A DNA stretch of 64,000 bases from Burkholderia sp. SRS-46 (GCF_004343775.1 NZ_PTXL01000003.1:558001-622000), one strand, 5' to 3'. Shown: positions 1 to 10,446, numbered from the stretch's first letter. Notes: generated by a model not told the origin, from the letters alone. Numbers and translations: made by a program.

Positions 1-1
1 G

Positions 2-2734
2 TTGTGCGAATCCGCGCTGCGCCTGATGCGCGCGGTCGGCTATACGCATGCGGGCACCGTCGAGTTCCTGATGGATGCCGACACCGGCCAGTTCTACTTC
101 ATCGAGGTGAACCCGCGCATCCAGGTCGAGCACACGGTGACCGAGATGATTACCGGGATCGACATCGTGAAGGCGCAGATCCGCATCACGGAAGGCGGCC
201 GGATCGGCCTCGCCGAGGACGCAACGGATGGCGACGGCGCGCTCGTCGAACGCGCGGCCGGCGTGCCGGCGCAGCAGGCGATTCCGCTGAACGGCAATGC
301 GCTGCAATGCCGGATCACGACCGAAGACCCGGAGAACGACTTCCTGCCCGACTACGGGCGGCTCACCGCATACCGCAGCGCGGCGGGTTTCGGCGTGCGG
401 CTCGATGCGGGCACCGCGTATGGCGGCGCCGTGATCACGCCGTACTACGACTCGCTGCTCGTGAAGGTGACGACGTGGGCGCCGACGGCAGCCGAATCGA
501 TCCACCGGATGGATCGCGCGCTGCGCGAGTTCCGGATTCGCGGCGTCACGTCGAACCTGCAGTTCCTCGAGAACGTGATCAACCATCCGGCCTTCGTCGC
601 GGGCGACGTCACGACGCGCTTCATCGACCGGACGCCGGAACTGCTCGAATTCGCGAAGCGCGGCGATCGCGCGACGAAGCTGCTGCGCTATCTCGGCGAG
701 CTGAACGTGAACGGCAACGCGGAGATGAACGGCCGCACGCTGCCGGTGCTGCCGTTGCCGAAACCGGTGTTGCCGAAGATCGATACGGCGGCGGCGATTC
801 CGGCCGGCACGCGCGATCGCCTGCGCGCGCTCGGGCCGGAGAAGTTCGCGAACTGGATGCTCGACCAGAAGCAGGTGCTGCTGACCGACACGACGATGCG
901 CGACGCACACCAGTCGCTGTTCGCGACACGCATGCGCACCGCGGACATGCTGCCGATCGCGCCGTTCTACGCGCGCGAGCTGTCGCAACTGTTCTCGCTC
1001 GAATGCTGGGGCGGCGCGACCTTCGACGTCGCGCTGCGTTTCCTGAAGGAAGACCCGTGGGAACGGCTCGCGCTGCTGCGCGAACGCGTGCCGAACATCC
1101 TGTTCCAGATGCTGCTGCGCGGCTCGAACGCGGTCGGCTACACCAACTACGCGGACAACGTGGTCCGCTTCTTCGTGAAGCAGGCCGCGAGCGCCGGCGT
1201 CGACGTGTTCCGCGTGTTCGATTCGCTGAACTGGGTGCGCAACATGCGCGTCGCGATCGACGCGGTGGGCGAGAGCGGCAAGCTGTGCGAAGGCGCGATC
1301 TGCTACACCGGCGACCTGTTCGACAAGTCGCGCGCGAAGTACGACCTGAAGTATTACGTCGGTATCGCGCGCGAACTGCAGCAGGCCGGCGTGCACGTGC
1401 TCGGCATCAAGGACATGGCCGGCATCTGCCGTCCGCAGGCGGTCGCGACGCTCGTGAAGGCGCTCAAGGAGGAAACGGGGCTGCCGGTGCATTTCCACAC
1501 GCACGACACGAGCGGCATCGCGGCGGCCTCGGTGCTGGCCGCGATCGGCGCGGGCTGCGATGCGGTGGACGGCGCGCTCGACGCGATGAGCGGCCTCACG
1601 TCGCAACCGAACCTGTCGAGCATCGCGGCGGCGTTGGCCGGCAGCGAGCGCGACCCGGCGCTCGATCCGGATCGCCTGCACGAAGCGTCGATGTACTGGG
1701 AGGGCGTGCGCCGCTACTACGCGCCGTTCGAGTCGGAGATTCGTGCCGGTACCGCCGACGTCTATCGTCACGAGATGCCCGGCGGCCAATACACGAACCT
1801 GCGCGAGCAGGCCCGTTCGCTCGGCATCGATCATCGCTGGACCGAAGTGTCGCGCGCGTATGCAGACGTGAACCGTTTGTTCGGCGACATCGTCAAGGTG
1901 ACGCCGACGTCGAAGGTGGTCGGCGACATGGCGCTGATGATGGTCGCGAACGATCTCGGCGTGGACGACGTGCGCAACCCGGACAAGGACATCGCGTTTC
2001 CGGAGTCGGTCGTGTCGCTGTTCAAGGGCGAGCTGGGTTTCCCGCCGGACGGCTTCCCGGCGGACCTGTCGCGCAAGGTGCTCAAGAGCGAACCGCCGGC
2101 GCCGTATCGCCCCGGCGACCAGATTCCGCCGGTCGATCTCGATGCGGCGCGCGCGCAGGCCGAGGCCGCCTGCGAGCAGCCGCTCGACGACCGGCAACTG
2201 GCGTCGTACCTGATGTATCCGAAGCAGACGGTCGACTATTACGCGCACGTGCGTGCATACAGCGACACGTCGGTCGTGCCGACGCCGGCGTTCCTGTACG
2301 GGCTGCAGCCGCAGGAGGAAGTGGCGATCGACATCTCGCCGGGCAAGACGCTGCTCGTGTCGCTGCAGGGCCAGCACGCCGATACGCAGGACGGCATCGT
2401 GAAGGTGCTGTTCGAGCTGAACGGCCAGTCGCGTTCTGCGCTCGTCGAGCAAAAGACCGTGGTGCATGCGGGCAAGGAGCGCCATGGCCTGCAGCGCGCC
2501 GATCCGGCGAATCCGCTGCACGTGGCCGCGCCGATGCCGGGCTCGGTCGTGACGGTGGCGGTGCAGCCCGGCCAGCGCGTGACGGCGGGCACGACGCTGA
2601 TCGCGCTTGAGGCCATGAAGATGGAAACCCACATCGCCGCCGAGCGCGACTGCGAGATTGCCGCCGTGCACGTGAAGGTCGGCGAACGGGTTGCGGCGAA
2701 GGATCTGCTGATCGAACTGAAGGGCGCGGCCTGA
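2..2734 (+). CDS. pyc: Pyruvate carboxylase, C-terminal 910 residues (5' end outside window)
   Basis: Biotin enzyme that carboxylates pyruvate to oxaloacetate (anaplerosis). The frame is open to the left edge, so the start and most of the biotin-carboxylase domain are missing. Visible in order: the end of biotin carboxylase (EVNPRIQVEH near the start, to about residue 205); the carboxyltransferase barrel from about residue 290 (TTMRDAHQS) with metal-binding HFHTHD near residue 500; the PYC/OADA region; and a C-terminal biotinyl domain with the acceptor lysine in EAMKMETH (about residue 873 of the visible part). All activities on one chain indicate the single-chain enzyme rather than a two-subunit type. 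A strong hairpin follows the stop. Confidence 0.96.
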   Translation: MCESALRLMRAVGYTHAGTVEFLMDADTGQFYFIEVNPRIQVEHTVTEMITGIDIVKAQIRITEGGRIGLAEDATDGDGALVERAAGVPAQQAIPLNGNALQCRITTEDPENDFLPDYGRLTAYRSAAGFGVRLDAGTAYGGAVITPYYDSLLVKVTTWAPTAAESIHRMDRALREFRIRGVTSNLQFLENVINHPAFVAGDVTTRFIDRTPELLEFAKRGDRATKLLRYLGELNVNGNAEMNGRTLPVLPLPKPVLPKIDTAAAIPAGTRDRLRALGPEKFANWMLDQKQVLLTDTTMRDAHQSLFATRMRTADMLPIAPFYARELSQLFSLECWGGATFDVALRFLKEDPWERLALLRERVPNILFQMLLRGSNAVGYTNYADNVVRFFVKQAASAGVDVFRVFDSLNWVRNMRVAIDAVGESGKLCEGAICYTGDLFDKSRAKYDLKYYVGIARELQQAGVHVLGIKDMAGICRPQAVATLVKALKEETGLPVHFHTHDTSGIAAASVLAAIGAGCDAVDGALDAMSGLTSQPNLSSIAAALAGSERDPALDPDRLHEASMYWEGVRRYYAPFESEIRAGTADVYRHEMPGGQYTNLREQARSLGIDHRWTEVSRAYADVNRLFGDIVKVTPTSKVVGDMALMMVANDLGVDDVRNPDKDIAFPESVVSLFKGELGFPPDGFPADLSRKVLKSEPPAPYRPGDQIPPVDLDAARAQAEAACEQPLDDRQLASYLMYPKQTVDYYAHVRAYSDTSVVPTPAFLYGLQPQEEVAIDISPGKTLLVSLQGQHADTQDGIVKVLFELNGQSRSALVEQKTVVHAGKERHGLQRADPANPLHVAAPMPGSVVTVAVQPGQRVTAGTTLIALEAMKMETHIAAERDCEIAAVHVKVGERVAAKDLLIELKGAA

Positions 2735-2739
2735 CGATG

Positions 2740-2769
2740 CCGCGCGTCCGCCGCATGGCGGGCGCGCGG
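2740..2769. terminator. Hairpin between convergent pyc and DUF2889 genes
   Basis: A 13-bp inverted repeat (2740-2752 with 2757-2769, one G:U pair) with a GCAT loop starts 5 nt after the pyc stop. It lies between two convergent genes, so it could act as a bidirectional terminator. There is no clean T-run, so efficiency is uncertain. Confidence 0.5.
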
Positions 2770-2785
2770 GTGCGTTGTTGCGTGG

Positions 2786-3370
2786 TCAGCTTTCGTCGAC
2801 CGGTTGCGCGAGCCGATGGTGAGCGGGCCACAGCGTCTTTACGAGATCGCGCGATGCGCCGTACGCATAGCAGCTGTCGATCTTGACCGGCGTGCCGCCG
2901 CCGTCGCGGTTGTCCAGCGACGGCGGCCGGACGTCGACCATCGTCTGGAACGCAGCGCTCGCGAGCGGGCCGAGAATTTCCTTCAGATGCGTGCAGGTGT
3001 CGCACGACGGCAGGCGCTTGCGGACTTCGCTGTTCCAGCCCGGGCCGATGCGCAATCCGACGAGCGCCTGGAGCGTGTCGCCGCCGCCCGGGCACTGCGC
3101 GTACGGGTGCGACCTGATGAAGGTGCGGACCTCGCGCACGACCATGTCCGTGTCGAATACCAGTGTCACGCCCAGATCGTGGATCGGCGCCTGCGCGGGC
3201 ACGACGCGCGTGCCGCCCGGCGGTGCGAAGTCGTGCATCTTGCGATCCGTGAGGCAGGCGCTCGCCTCGAACAGGCCGTCGCTGCGGCGGTAGCCGCGCA
3301 TGTCGATCTGGCGAAGATGAAGCGCCTCGCGTGTGATGCCGTCCGGCGCGTCGTCGGGTTGGGGAACCAT
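2786..3370 (-). CDS. DUF2889 family protein
   Basis: A 194-residue protein of the DUF2889 family, function unknown. The sequence shows a conserved core with DIRG/YRR-like elements near the N-terminus, a region around IHDLGVTLVFDTDMVVREV and a Cys pair (CDTC) in the second half. There is no signal peptide or membrane segment, so it is probably cytoplasmic. The start at 3370 is chosen because a strong GGAGAGAG ribosome site directly precedes ATG; the frame stays open to 3460 but without a comparable site. It is convergent with pyc. Family assignment is by remembered pattern; no role can be inferred from context. Confidence 0.75.
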   Translation of the reverse strand: MVPQPDDAPDGITREALHLRQIDMRGYRRSDGLFEASACLTDRKMHDFAPPGGTRVVPAQAPIHDLGVTLVFDTDMVVREVRTFIRSHPYAQCPGGGDTLQALVGLRIGPGWNSEVRKRLPSCDTCTHLKEILGPLASAAFQTMVDVRPPSLDNRDGGGTPVKIDSCYAYGASRDLVKTLWPAHHRLAQPVDES

Positions 3371-3553
3371 GTCTCTCTCCGTGGGTGTCTGCGTGTTCTT
3401 TTCGTCGGCGATCGCACGTATGGCGGCCTGCGACAGTGTCGTCGCGAACATACTACGCACTTTCCGGAGAACGGGTACGGCACGCCATCGCCGTCGGAGC
3501 GAGTGTGCCCTCGTCAGGTCGGACGCTTGTTCGCGCCGGCGATCCGGTCCGTG

Positions 3554-3925
3554 ATGGTCTTCGCATTCTTCCTTGCAATGCTCACCAGGCGTTCTTCATC
3601 CATCCGGGGCGGCGCGCGGGGCTGGTTGGCCCGCGGGTTTGCGATCAGCGGCCTGAATCCCAAGGCCATCCTGCTGTTCGTCGCGCTCCTGCCGCAGTTC
3701 ACGCGGCGCGATGCCGCATGGTCGGTCGCCGCCCGGATCGTGGCGCTGGGCCTGTTGCACATGATCAATTGCGCCGCGGTTTACTCCGTTGTCGGCCTCG
3801 GCTCGCAGGCCGTGATGAGTACGCGACCGAAGGCCGCACGGCGGGTGAGCCCGCTTTCCGGCGGAGCGATGGTCGTGGTGGCAGTCATCCTGTTCGGCGA
3901 ACAGGTTGTCGCGTTCGCGCGGTAA
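3554..3925 (+). pseudogene. Truncated LysE/RhtB-type exporter (C-terminal fragment)
   Basis: About 123 residues resemble the C-terminal part of LysE/RhtB amino-acid exporters, with the family signature GFAISGLNPKAILLFVALLP followed by two hydrophobic segments. The family is usually about 200 residues and begins with a membrane helix and a conserved N-terminal motif. Neither is present upstream in any frame, and no ribosome site precedes the in-frame ATG at 3554. It is best read as a 5'-deleted remnant. A short functional membrane protein is possible but unlikely. Confidence 0.6.
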
Positions 3926-4462
3926 GCAGCCGCCGGCAATGGCAACTGGCGCGATCGATGCGGGTGCAACGATCTGACGTATCGACGTCGATCCGCCCGC
4001 GTTCATCGACGGCCTGCCCGAAGCGATCGGCGCACCGCGCACCGCGCGCCGGCCCGGTGGGTGGCATTCGAGCGCCGGATTGCATGCTCCCGACCGTGAA
4101 TCTTGCGTGAAAGGGAGGCGAACCCCGGCCGGCGAACGCGGGCGCCGGAAACGCGCGCGGGAAGCCGGTTTCGAAGGACGGCGCGCCAGCGCCACGGCGC
4201 GACGGGCCGGCGCCGGTCAAGGCCCGCTTGGCGTCAGTCGACCGCCAGCCGCGCGTATCGGTATACTTCCACTCCTGCGTACCATCCGGCAGCGCGGCGC
4301 GATACCCGACACAGGGTGCGCTTCGCTGCTCATGCGGTATCTTCCACGCCGGTGACGGATGTGCCGAACGCCGTCATCCCGAGCCGCCGTGCCAAGCCTG
4401 GCGCGGCCTCGCGTGCGTTTCGCCGTGGAAGCGACGCTCTCTATTCCTGGTGGATTGAATTT
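3926..4462. other. 537-bp gap before the ProQ-like gene
   Basis: No convincing gene was seen in either direction; open frames here lack family similarity and ribosome sites. A TATACT-like -10 element near 4260-4270 could belong to a promoter for the downstream RNA-chaperone gene, which would give a long 5' leader. Confidence 0.4.
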
Positions 4463-5365
4463 ATGGGTTTTGAACAACTTGCCGAATTGCGGGACCAACT
4501 CGCAGCGAAGGCCAAGCAGGATCGGAATGCCAAGCGCGCGAAGGCGCAGCCGCAGTCCGGAACCAAGCCGTCGTCCGGAGGCAAACCGGGCTCCGGGGCC
4601 AAGGCGCCCGCCGGCGTGAAGGCGCCGGCCGACGCGAAGGCATCGGCCGGTGCAAAGGCATCCGCTGGCGCAAAGGCATCGGCTGGCGCCAAGCAGACGC
4701 ACCGGCCGCGTCCGTCCTCCGGCGGCAAGCCGTCGGCGCCGGTCGATCCGGTCATCGTCGCGATCGGCAAACTGCAAAAGCGCTTCCCGCTGGCGTTCCC
4801 GAGGAACCCGGCGCCCAAGGTGCCGCTGAAGGTCGGGGTCTGGGCGGATCTCGCCGCCGAGGTGCAGGCAATCGGGCTGAGCGAGGCCGAGCTGCGCGAC
4901 GCGATGTCGACGTGGTGCCGCGGTAACCGTTACTGGTCCTGCCTCGTCGAGGACGCGGTGCGTGTCGACCTGCAAGGCAACGAAGCGGGGCGTGTGACGC
5001 ACGACGACGCGGCGCGTGCCCGGCGGCTGAAGGCGCGCGGCCCGCGCAAGGGGCCTGCGCAAGCAGCCAAGGCGGGCGAGCAACCGGCGAAGGCCGAGGG
5101 CCAGACGCCGGAACAGGTCGATGCCGCGGCACCGCAAGCCGCGCAGGCCGAGCCGCAAGTGGCGCCGGTCGCGCAGCAGGCAGCACCGGTCGAGCAGCCG
5201 GCGGCGCCGGTCGAGCAGCCGGCGGCGCCGGTCGAGCAGCAGGCGGCGCCGGTCGAGCAGCAGGCAGCACCGGTCGAGCAGCAGGCGGCGCCCGTCGAGC
5301 AGCAAGCAGCACCGGTGGAGCAGCAAGCAGCACCGGTGGAGCAGCAAGCAGCGAAAGCCGAGTAA
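4463..5365 (+). CDS. proQ: ProQ/FinO-domain RNA chaperone with long repetitive arms
   Basis: A 300-residue protein with a central ProQ/FinO RNA-binding domain (about residues 92-195; RFPLAFPRNP...PLKVGVWADL, then a region around WCRGNRYW). This family binds structured RNAs and sRNA-mRNA pairs. The N-terminal arm is Lys/Ala/Gly-rich with three copies of a hexapeptide ASAGAK (18-bp DNA repeat, 4640-4693). The C-terminal arm holds about nine 7-residue repeats of the form APVEQQA. Both arms are presumably disordered; the N-terminal one is strongly basic. The start at 4463 gives the compact N-terminus MGFEQLAELR. Short FinO-domain proteins are 100-200 residues, so the arms account for most of the extra length. 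Confidence 0.88.
   Translation: MGFEQLAELRDQLAAKAKQDRNAKRAKAQPQSGTKPSSGGKPGSGAKAPAGVKAPADAKASAGAKASAGAKASAGAKQTHRPRPSSGGKPSAPVDPVIVAIGKLQKRFPLAFPRNPAPKVPLKVGVWADLAAEVQAIGLSEAELRDAMSTWCRGNRYWSCLVEDAVRVDLQGNEAGRVTHDDAARARRLKARGPRKGPAQAAKAGEQPAKAEGQTPEQVDAAAPQAAQAEPQVAPVAQQAAPVEQPAAPVEQPAAPVEQQAAPVEQQAAPVEQQAAPVEQQAAPVEQQAAPVEQQAAKAE
5162..5350 (+). repeat. 21-bp in-frame minisatellite in the ProQ C-terminal arm
   Basis: About nine tandem 21-bp units encode APVEQQA or APVEQPA, with few synonymous or Q/P differences between units. Because the unit is a multiple of three, copy-number change would lengthen or shorten the arm without shifting the frame. Confidence 0.85.
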
Positions 5366-5381
5366 CGCACCGGCGTGACGC

Positions 5382-5418
5382 CGTGCTGCCGGCTATGCGT
5401 TGAATGGCCGGCAGCACG
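5382..5418 (+). terminator. Long hairpin after proQ
   Basis: A perfect 12-bp inverted repeat (5382-5393 with 5407-5418, 13-nt loop) starts 17 nt after the ProQ stop. It is a likely transcript 3'-end structure, although no T-run follows, so a Rho-independent role is not certain. Confidence 0.5.
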
Positions 5419-5989
5419 TGCGAGATTTCCCGACTACACCGCGCGATCGAGACCCGAGGGCGGTGCCGTGGGACGTACGGGGGCTGCCGGACCGGGCATG
5501 GTCAGGGTTCTGGATTCGTCCCCATAACGCAGTCATCGCGCGAATCGCATCGCCTGCGTGCTGGTTCGGCTGCCGGCTCGACGGGTGCACGATGAATTTT
5601 CCGTGACAGGCAATGCGCCTGCCGTTGCATCCCGGCAATCCGTTTTCCATCTCCGATGCCTGAGGCAGGACCAACCCCACGGGTGGGTGAACCGCTTGCC
5701 ACGCAAACCACCGAACGTTTGACCGATCGCGGCGTCCGACCGAGCGATGAAGCCGGAATCGCCACTTTCCAGAAGATTCGACTTCCTAAGAATACGGCAT
5801 GGATCCCTTCCCGTTCGTTCACGTATTCCGCGAGCGGACACAGGTCGAGAAACGCCTGCCCCCCCTGCTGACCACGTTCAAGCTGCCGCCGCGCACCAGC
5901 GGATCCTGGCTGTAGTCGCCGTCGAGTGACCAGTCGGAATTGCTGTGCGGACGCGCGGGCGAAATGCGACGCATGAGCCGCAAAGGAGC
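5419..5989. other. About 570-bp region without a recognisable gene
   Basis: Only short, unsupported open frames are present on both strands, none with family similarity or a good ribosome site. Base composition is less GC-rich than in the neighbouring genes, and short stretches look like decayed coding sequence, but I could not name a parent family. Confidence 0.4.
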
Positions 5990-5990
5990 G

Positions 5991-6050
5991 ATACCCCCAT
6001 CCCCTATATGGAATCTGGCATTGAGATATACTCCCCTACCCTATATGGAG
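5991..6050 (+). promoter_or_regulatory. Two C-tract operator repeats upstream of dmeR
   Basis: Two 23-bp direct repeats (5991-6013 and 6028-6050) match at 19 of 23 positions and lie 37 bp apart. Each starts with ATAC, carries a C-tract and ends with TATATGGA. RcnR/CsoR-type repressors recognise G/C-tracts flanked by AT-rich ends, so these are likely DmeR operators. The second repeat ends 9 bp before the dmeR start and its GGAG doubles as the ribosome site. Confidence 0.7.
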
Positions 6051-6059
6051 AGGTCATCG

Positions 6060-6338
6060 ATGAGCCACACCGTCCGCGAAAAACAGAAGCTGCTCAACCG
6101 GGTCCGCCGCATCAAGGGCCAGGTCGAGGCGATCGAGCGCGCGCTCGAGGAGGAGCGGGGCTGCAACGAGGTCCTGCAACAGATCACGAGCTGCCGCGGC
6201 GCGATGAACGGGCTGCTGGCCGTGGTGCTCGAGGATCACATCCGCACGCATCTGGTCGATGCCGAGCACGACGGCGGCCATGACGAAGGCAGCGCGACCG
6301 AGCAGTTGATCGAAGTCGTGCACAGCTACTTCAAGTGA
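6060..6338 (+). CDS. dmeR: RcnR/CsoR-type metal-responsive repressor (DmeR)
   Basis: A 92-residue all-helical repressor of the CsoR/RcnR/FrmR (DUF156) family. Counting from ATG at 6060, it carries His3, Cys35, His60 and His64, the ligand set used by RcnR for Ni(II)/Co(II), rather than the Cys-His-Cys set of copper-sensing CsoR. It lies 8 bp upstream of a CDF exporter, matching the dmeRF arrangement known from rhizobia, where metal binding releases the repressor and induces export. Two C-tract repeats just upstream are its probable operators. A formaldehyde-sensing FrmR role is less likely given His64 and the neighbour. Confidence 0.88.
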   Translation: MSHTVREKQKLLNRVRRIKGQVEAIERALEEERGCNEVLQQITSCRGAMNGLLAVVLEDHIRTHLVDAEHDGGHDEGSATEQLIEVVHSYFK

Positions 6339-6346
6339 GGCGCGGC

Positions 6347-7402
<1,056 letters not shown>

Positions 7403-7405
7403 GCG

Positions 7406-7600
7406 ATGGCCGTCAAGTCACCCTGTATCGATATCTGCTCGTTCGACGGAAGAACGGGCTTCTGCATCGGCTGCCTTCGCACGCTGGAAGAGGCGAGGGC
7501 ATGGAAGAAGATGACCGATCACCGGCGGCACCAGATCGTCAACGACCGTGCGCGGCGGCAAGCGAAGCTCGACCGCGGCACGCCGCCGGACGGGCAATAG
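7406..7600 (+). CDS. DUF1289 small Cys-rich protein
   Basis: A 64-residue protein with the DUF1289 pattern: Cys7, Cys11, Cys20 and Cys23 (SPCIDICSF...FCIGC) followed by a basic, Trp-containing helix. The four cysteines suggest a small metal or Fe-S binding site; the function is unknown. It begins 3 nt after the dmeF stop and is probably co-transcribed. DUF1289 genes are common in proteobacteria without a fixed partner, so a role in metal export is not implied. It is convergent with the sensor kinase gene. Confidence 0.8.
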   Translation: MAVKSPCIDICSFDGRTGFCIGCLRTLEEARAWKKMTDHRRHQIVNDRARRQAKLDRGTPPDGQ

Positions 7601-7639
7601 CGCGACCTCGGCCGCGCATGCGCAGCCGGCGCGCGCGGG

Positions 7640-9046
7640 TCAGGCGCGGGTCGCTTCGCTGCGCGGGAATCGCAGCGTGAAGATCGTCCTTTGCGCGTCG
7701 CTCGTCACCCCGACGCTTCCATGGTGCAGCGCCATGATCGACTTCACGATGGCAAGGCCGAGCCCCGCGTTGCGGGCCGAGCCTTGGCGGGACGCATCGA
7801 CGCGATAGAAGCGCTCGAAGATCCGGTCGAGCTGGTCCGGTGCAATGACGGCGCCCTGGTTCGCGACCGACACCACCGCATGATCGGCATCGACCGACAC
7901 CGCAAGCTCGATGGTCGAGCCGCGATGTGCATGCTCGAGCGCGTTCGACACGAGATTGCTCACCGCGCGCCTGAACAACGGCGCGTCGGCCTGCACGCTC
8001 GCGTGCCCATGCACTGTGACGCGCACGCCGGCGTCTTCCGCGAGCCCCTGGAAATACGAGGCCAGCCGCTGCAGCTCGTCGGCCGCGTCGAGCGCGGCGA
8101 GCTTCAGGTGCTGCCGCGCATTGTCGGTGCGCGCGAGGAACAGCATGCTGTCGATCATGCGTTGCAGGCGCTCGCATTCCTCGATGTTCGAATCGATCAG
8201 CGTCTCGTATTCTTCCGCCGACCGGGCGCGCGACAGCGTGATCTGCGACGCGCTGATGATGTTCGCGAGCGGCGTGCGCATGTCGTGCGCGAGGTCCGAC
8301 GAGAATTGCGACAGCCGCCCGAACGAGCGCTCGAGCCGGTCGAGCATCCGGTTCACCGACAGCGCGAGTTCGCGCAGCTCGACCGGGCCGCCGCGGATGT
8401 CGAGCCGTTCGTCGAGGTTGTGCGCCTCGATCCGGGAGGCCTGGCGGCCGATGTCCCGCACCGGCAGCAGCCCGCGGCGCGTGACCGCATGGCCGAGCGC
8501 GCACACCAGCACGGCACCCGCCGCGACCGCGAGCCAGATGTGATACCGGTAGCTGTCGAGCAGCGACTGGCGATCCTCCGCGGTGCGCACGAGCAGCATC
8601 CGGATCACTTCGCCGGACGGCAGCACGACCTTCGAGAAAATGCAGCGCGCTTGCCCGATCTCGTCGGGCGTGCAGGTAAACGGCCGGCTGTCGGGATGCT
8701 CGCCCGCGGCGAGCGGCTGCAATGCGGGGTCCGGCCCGTCGGCATGCTCGACCAGCGGCACGCCGCGCGAATCGTAGATGCCGAGATACACGCCCGGGTG
8801 CGACAGCAGCACGTCGTGAAAGACGGCCGGGTCGGCGCGGATCGCCTGCGCCGAGCCGCGCGCGCTGGAGAGTCGCTCGAACTGGTTCAGCTTGCCGCTG
8901 ATCTCGATGTCGTCGCGCCGTTGCAGCTCGGCGGACAGCGAGCGGTACAGGTACGCGCCCGTCAGCGAGAACACGAGCCCCGCGACGGCGGCGAACGCGA
9001 ACGTCAGCCGCCTGAGCAGCGAGTAGGGCGTGCTCGCCGCGCTCAC
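7640..9046 (-). CDS. Heavy-metal sensor histidine kinase (CusS/IrlS/CopS type)
   Basis: A 468-residue membrane sensor: a TM helix near residues 13-35, a periplasmic sensing domain to about 180, a second TM, a HAMP linker, an H-box with the phosphorylated His254 ([12 protein letters not shown]) and a C-terminal ATPase with N, G1 and G2 boxes ([17 protein letters not shown]). The GTG start at 9046 overlaps the regulator's TGA by four bases, showing translational coupling. It is divergent from a copper-resistance operon, so the likely signal is periplasmic copper. The name copS or irlS would fit; the exact metal is inferred only from context. Confidence 0.9.
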   Translation of the reverse strand: MSAASTPYSLLRRLTFAFAAVAGLVFSLTGAYLYRSLSAELQRRDDIEISGKLNQFERLSSARGSAQAIRADPAVFHDVLLSHPGVYLGIYDSRGVPLVEHADGPDPALQPLAAGEHPDSRPFTCTPDEIGQARCIFSKVVLPSGEVIRMLLVRTAEDRQSLLDSYRYHIWLAVAAGAVLVCALGHAVTRRGLLPVRDIGRQASRIEAHNLDERLDIRGGPVELRELALSVNRMLDRLERSFGRLSQFSSDLAHDMRTPLANIISASQITLSRARSAEEYETLIDSNIEECERLQRMIDSMLFLARTDNARQHLKLAALDAADELQRLASYFQGLAEDAGVRVTVHGHASVQADAPLFRRAVSNLVSNALEHAHRGSTIELAVSVDADHAVVSVANQGAVIAPDQLDRIFERFYRVDASRQGSARNAGLGLAIVKSIMALHHGSVGVTSDAQRTIFTLRFPRSEATRA

Positions 9047-9714
9047 GAGCGATCCTCGAGCACGTAGCCCATGCCGCGGATGGTGTGGATCAGCTTGTGC
9101 TCGTACGCGTTGTCGATCTTCGCGCGCAGGCGCTTGATCGCGGCATCCACGACGTTGGTGTCGCTGTCGAAGTTCATGTCCCAGATCTGCGACGTGATGA
9201 AGGTGCGCGTGAGCACCTCGCCCTCGCGCTCCGCCAGCAGTTGCAGCAGCGCGAATTCCTGCGCGGTCAGGTCGATGCGCGTGTCGCCGCGCCGCACCCG
9301 GCGCCGCAGCAGGTCGACGTCGAGATCGGCGATCTGCAGCGTGTCTCGCACGCTGCGCGGCGCGCGGCGCAGCAGCGACCGGATGCGCGCGAGGAATTCC
9401 GCATACGCGAACGGCTTCGGCAGATAGTCGTCGGCGCCCAGTTCGAGGCCGGCCACCTTGTCGTCGACCGTGTCCCGGGCCGTGAGCAGCAGCACGGGCG
9501 TCGACTTCTGCTCGCGCAGGCGCCGCAGCACTTCGAAGCCGTCCAGCTCGGGCAGCATGACGTCCAGCACGACGAGGTCGAACGCCTCGTGCAGCGCGAG
9601 AAACAGGCCGTCCCGCCCGTTCGTGGCGATGTCGACGGTGTAGCTCGCCTCCGTCAGCCCCTGACGGAGATAGGCGGCCATCTTGGCTTCGTCTTCGACG
9701 ATGAGTATCCGCAT
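9043..9714 (-). CDS. OmpR-family heavy-metal response regulator (CusR/IrlR/CopR type)
   Basis: A 223-residue response regulator with receiver-domain acidic pocket (VEDEAK), phosphoacceptor Asp51 ([10 protein letters not shown]), switch Thr (LLTARD) and Lys (LPKPFAYAE), followed by an OmpR-type winged helix (about 125-220). It would activate copper-resistance genes after phosphorylation by the overlapping kinase gene. It is transcribed away from the copper operon that starts at 9976, the usual divergent layout for copRS-type systems. Confidence 0.92.
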   Translation of the reverse strand: MRILIVEDEAKMAAYLRQGLTEASYTVDIATNGRDGLFLALHEAFDLVVLDVMLPELDGFEVLRRLREQKSTPVLLLTARDTVDDKVAGLELGADDYLPKPFAYAEFLARIRSLLRRAPRSVRDTLQIADLDVDLLRRRVRRGDTRIDLTAQEFALLQLLAEREGEVLTRTFITSQIWDMNFDSDTNVVDAAIKRLRAKIDNAYEHKLIHTIRGMGYVLEDRS

Positions 9715-9877
9715 GGTGTGATTGCTGTCGCTGTCGGCATCCCGCGGGCGATGGTCCGGGCGCGGCGTGCGCGAAACACGATCTGGGGATGGCAAGTTGT
9801 TCAAGAAGCGGTGCGGCGCAACGCGATGGTGCGGCCGATGGCGGCCGACAGGCAGGAGGGTACGCCACTGCGGCGCG

Positions 9878-9902
9878 TCTTTCATGAAAATCCGGTCATC
9901 TT
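9878..9902 (+). promoter_or_regulatory. Possible CopR-type binding region
   Basis: Between the divergent regulator and copper operon is an AT-richer patch with two TCAT elements 14 bp apart (CTTTCATGAAAATCC and GGTCATCTTG). Heavy-metal response regulators bind spaced TCAT/TGAC-like half-sites, so this is the best candidate site here. The match is weak. Confidence 0.3.
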
Positions 9903-9975
9903 GCGGCCACGGCGTGGTCACGGCCGGGTCGATAAGCTGGCCGTTCCTGATTGCCGCGTGCCCGATTCCGCTTCC

Positions 9976-10356
9976 ATGTCGTACTGGCGCAAATTCTTCA
10001 TCGTCGTGTTGCTGGCCCTGAGCCTGCCGGGGCAGTCGTTCGCGGCTGCGGCGATGTCGTGCGCGGCGGCGGGCGGCACGCCGGTCCGGCACGCGGAAGC
10101 GGTCGTCGCCGCGGCGCACGCCGTCGACATGGACGCGCGCGGCCACGGCCGCCATGCGGCGCGCGGCGATGCCGGCCACGCCCAGGCGTGCCCGGCCTGC
10201 ACGTCGTGCTGCTCCGGCCCCGGGTGGCCGGCGCTGCCGGATGTCGCGGCGTCTGCCGATACGGCCCGCAGCCACGGATTCATGCCGCCTCCCACGGCCG
10301 CCGCGTCGTTCCTGACCGGCGGCATCGAACGGCCGCCTCGCGGCGCACTCGTCTAG
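9976..10356 (+). CDS. Small secreted Cys-containing protein of the copper operon
   Basis: A 126-residue protein with a clear signal peptide ([19 protein letters not shown]...SFAAA). The mature part is rich in Ala/His and has a clustered motif ACPACTSCC. It resembles the loosely defined small secreted proteins that open copper-resistance operons in Burkholderia and relatives. The Cys and His residues suggest copper binding or a sensory role in the periplasm, but no biochemical function is established. The start at 9976 is the ATG directly before the hydrophobic segment. First gene of the operon that runs to copD. Confidence 0.65.
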   Translation: MSYWRKFFIVVLLALSLPGQSFAAAAMSCAAAGGTPVRHAEAVVAAAHAVDMDARGHGRHAARGDAGHAQACPACTSCCSGPGWPALPDVAASADTARSHGFMPPPTAAASFLTGGIERPPRGALV

Positions 10357-10446
10357 TACCCGAGATCGCGGCCGATGCGCCGCGAAGTGCAATCCGAACC
10401 GGCGGCTGCGCGGCGGCCCGCCCGGTGACTCATGACGAGGCAACTC

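Noticed and set aside
3885..4355. Overlapping open frames between the LysE remnant and proQ
   Set aside because: Arg/Pro-rich translations typical of noncoding high-GC DNA; no start signals.
5162..5350. 21-bp repeats as a possible CRISPR array
   Set aside because: Units are head to tail without unique spacers and translate in frame to APVEQQA repeats of the ProQ protein.
5656..5917. Short open frames upstream of dmeR as genes
   Set aside because: No ribosome sites, no family pattern and frames conflict between strands.
7640..9868. Single 742-residue fusion protein covering kinase and upstream DNA
   Set aside because: The upstream half is the antisense-frame shadow of the response-regulator gene; the kinase has its own GTG start coupled to the regulator stop.
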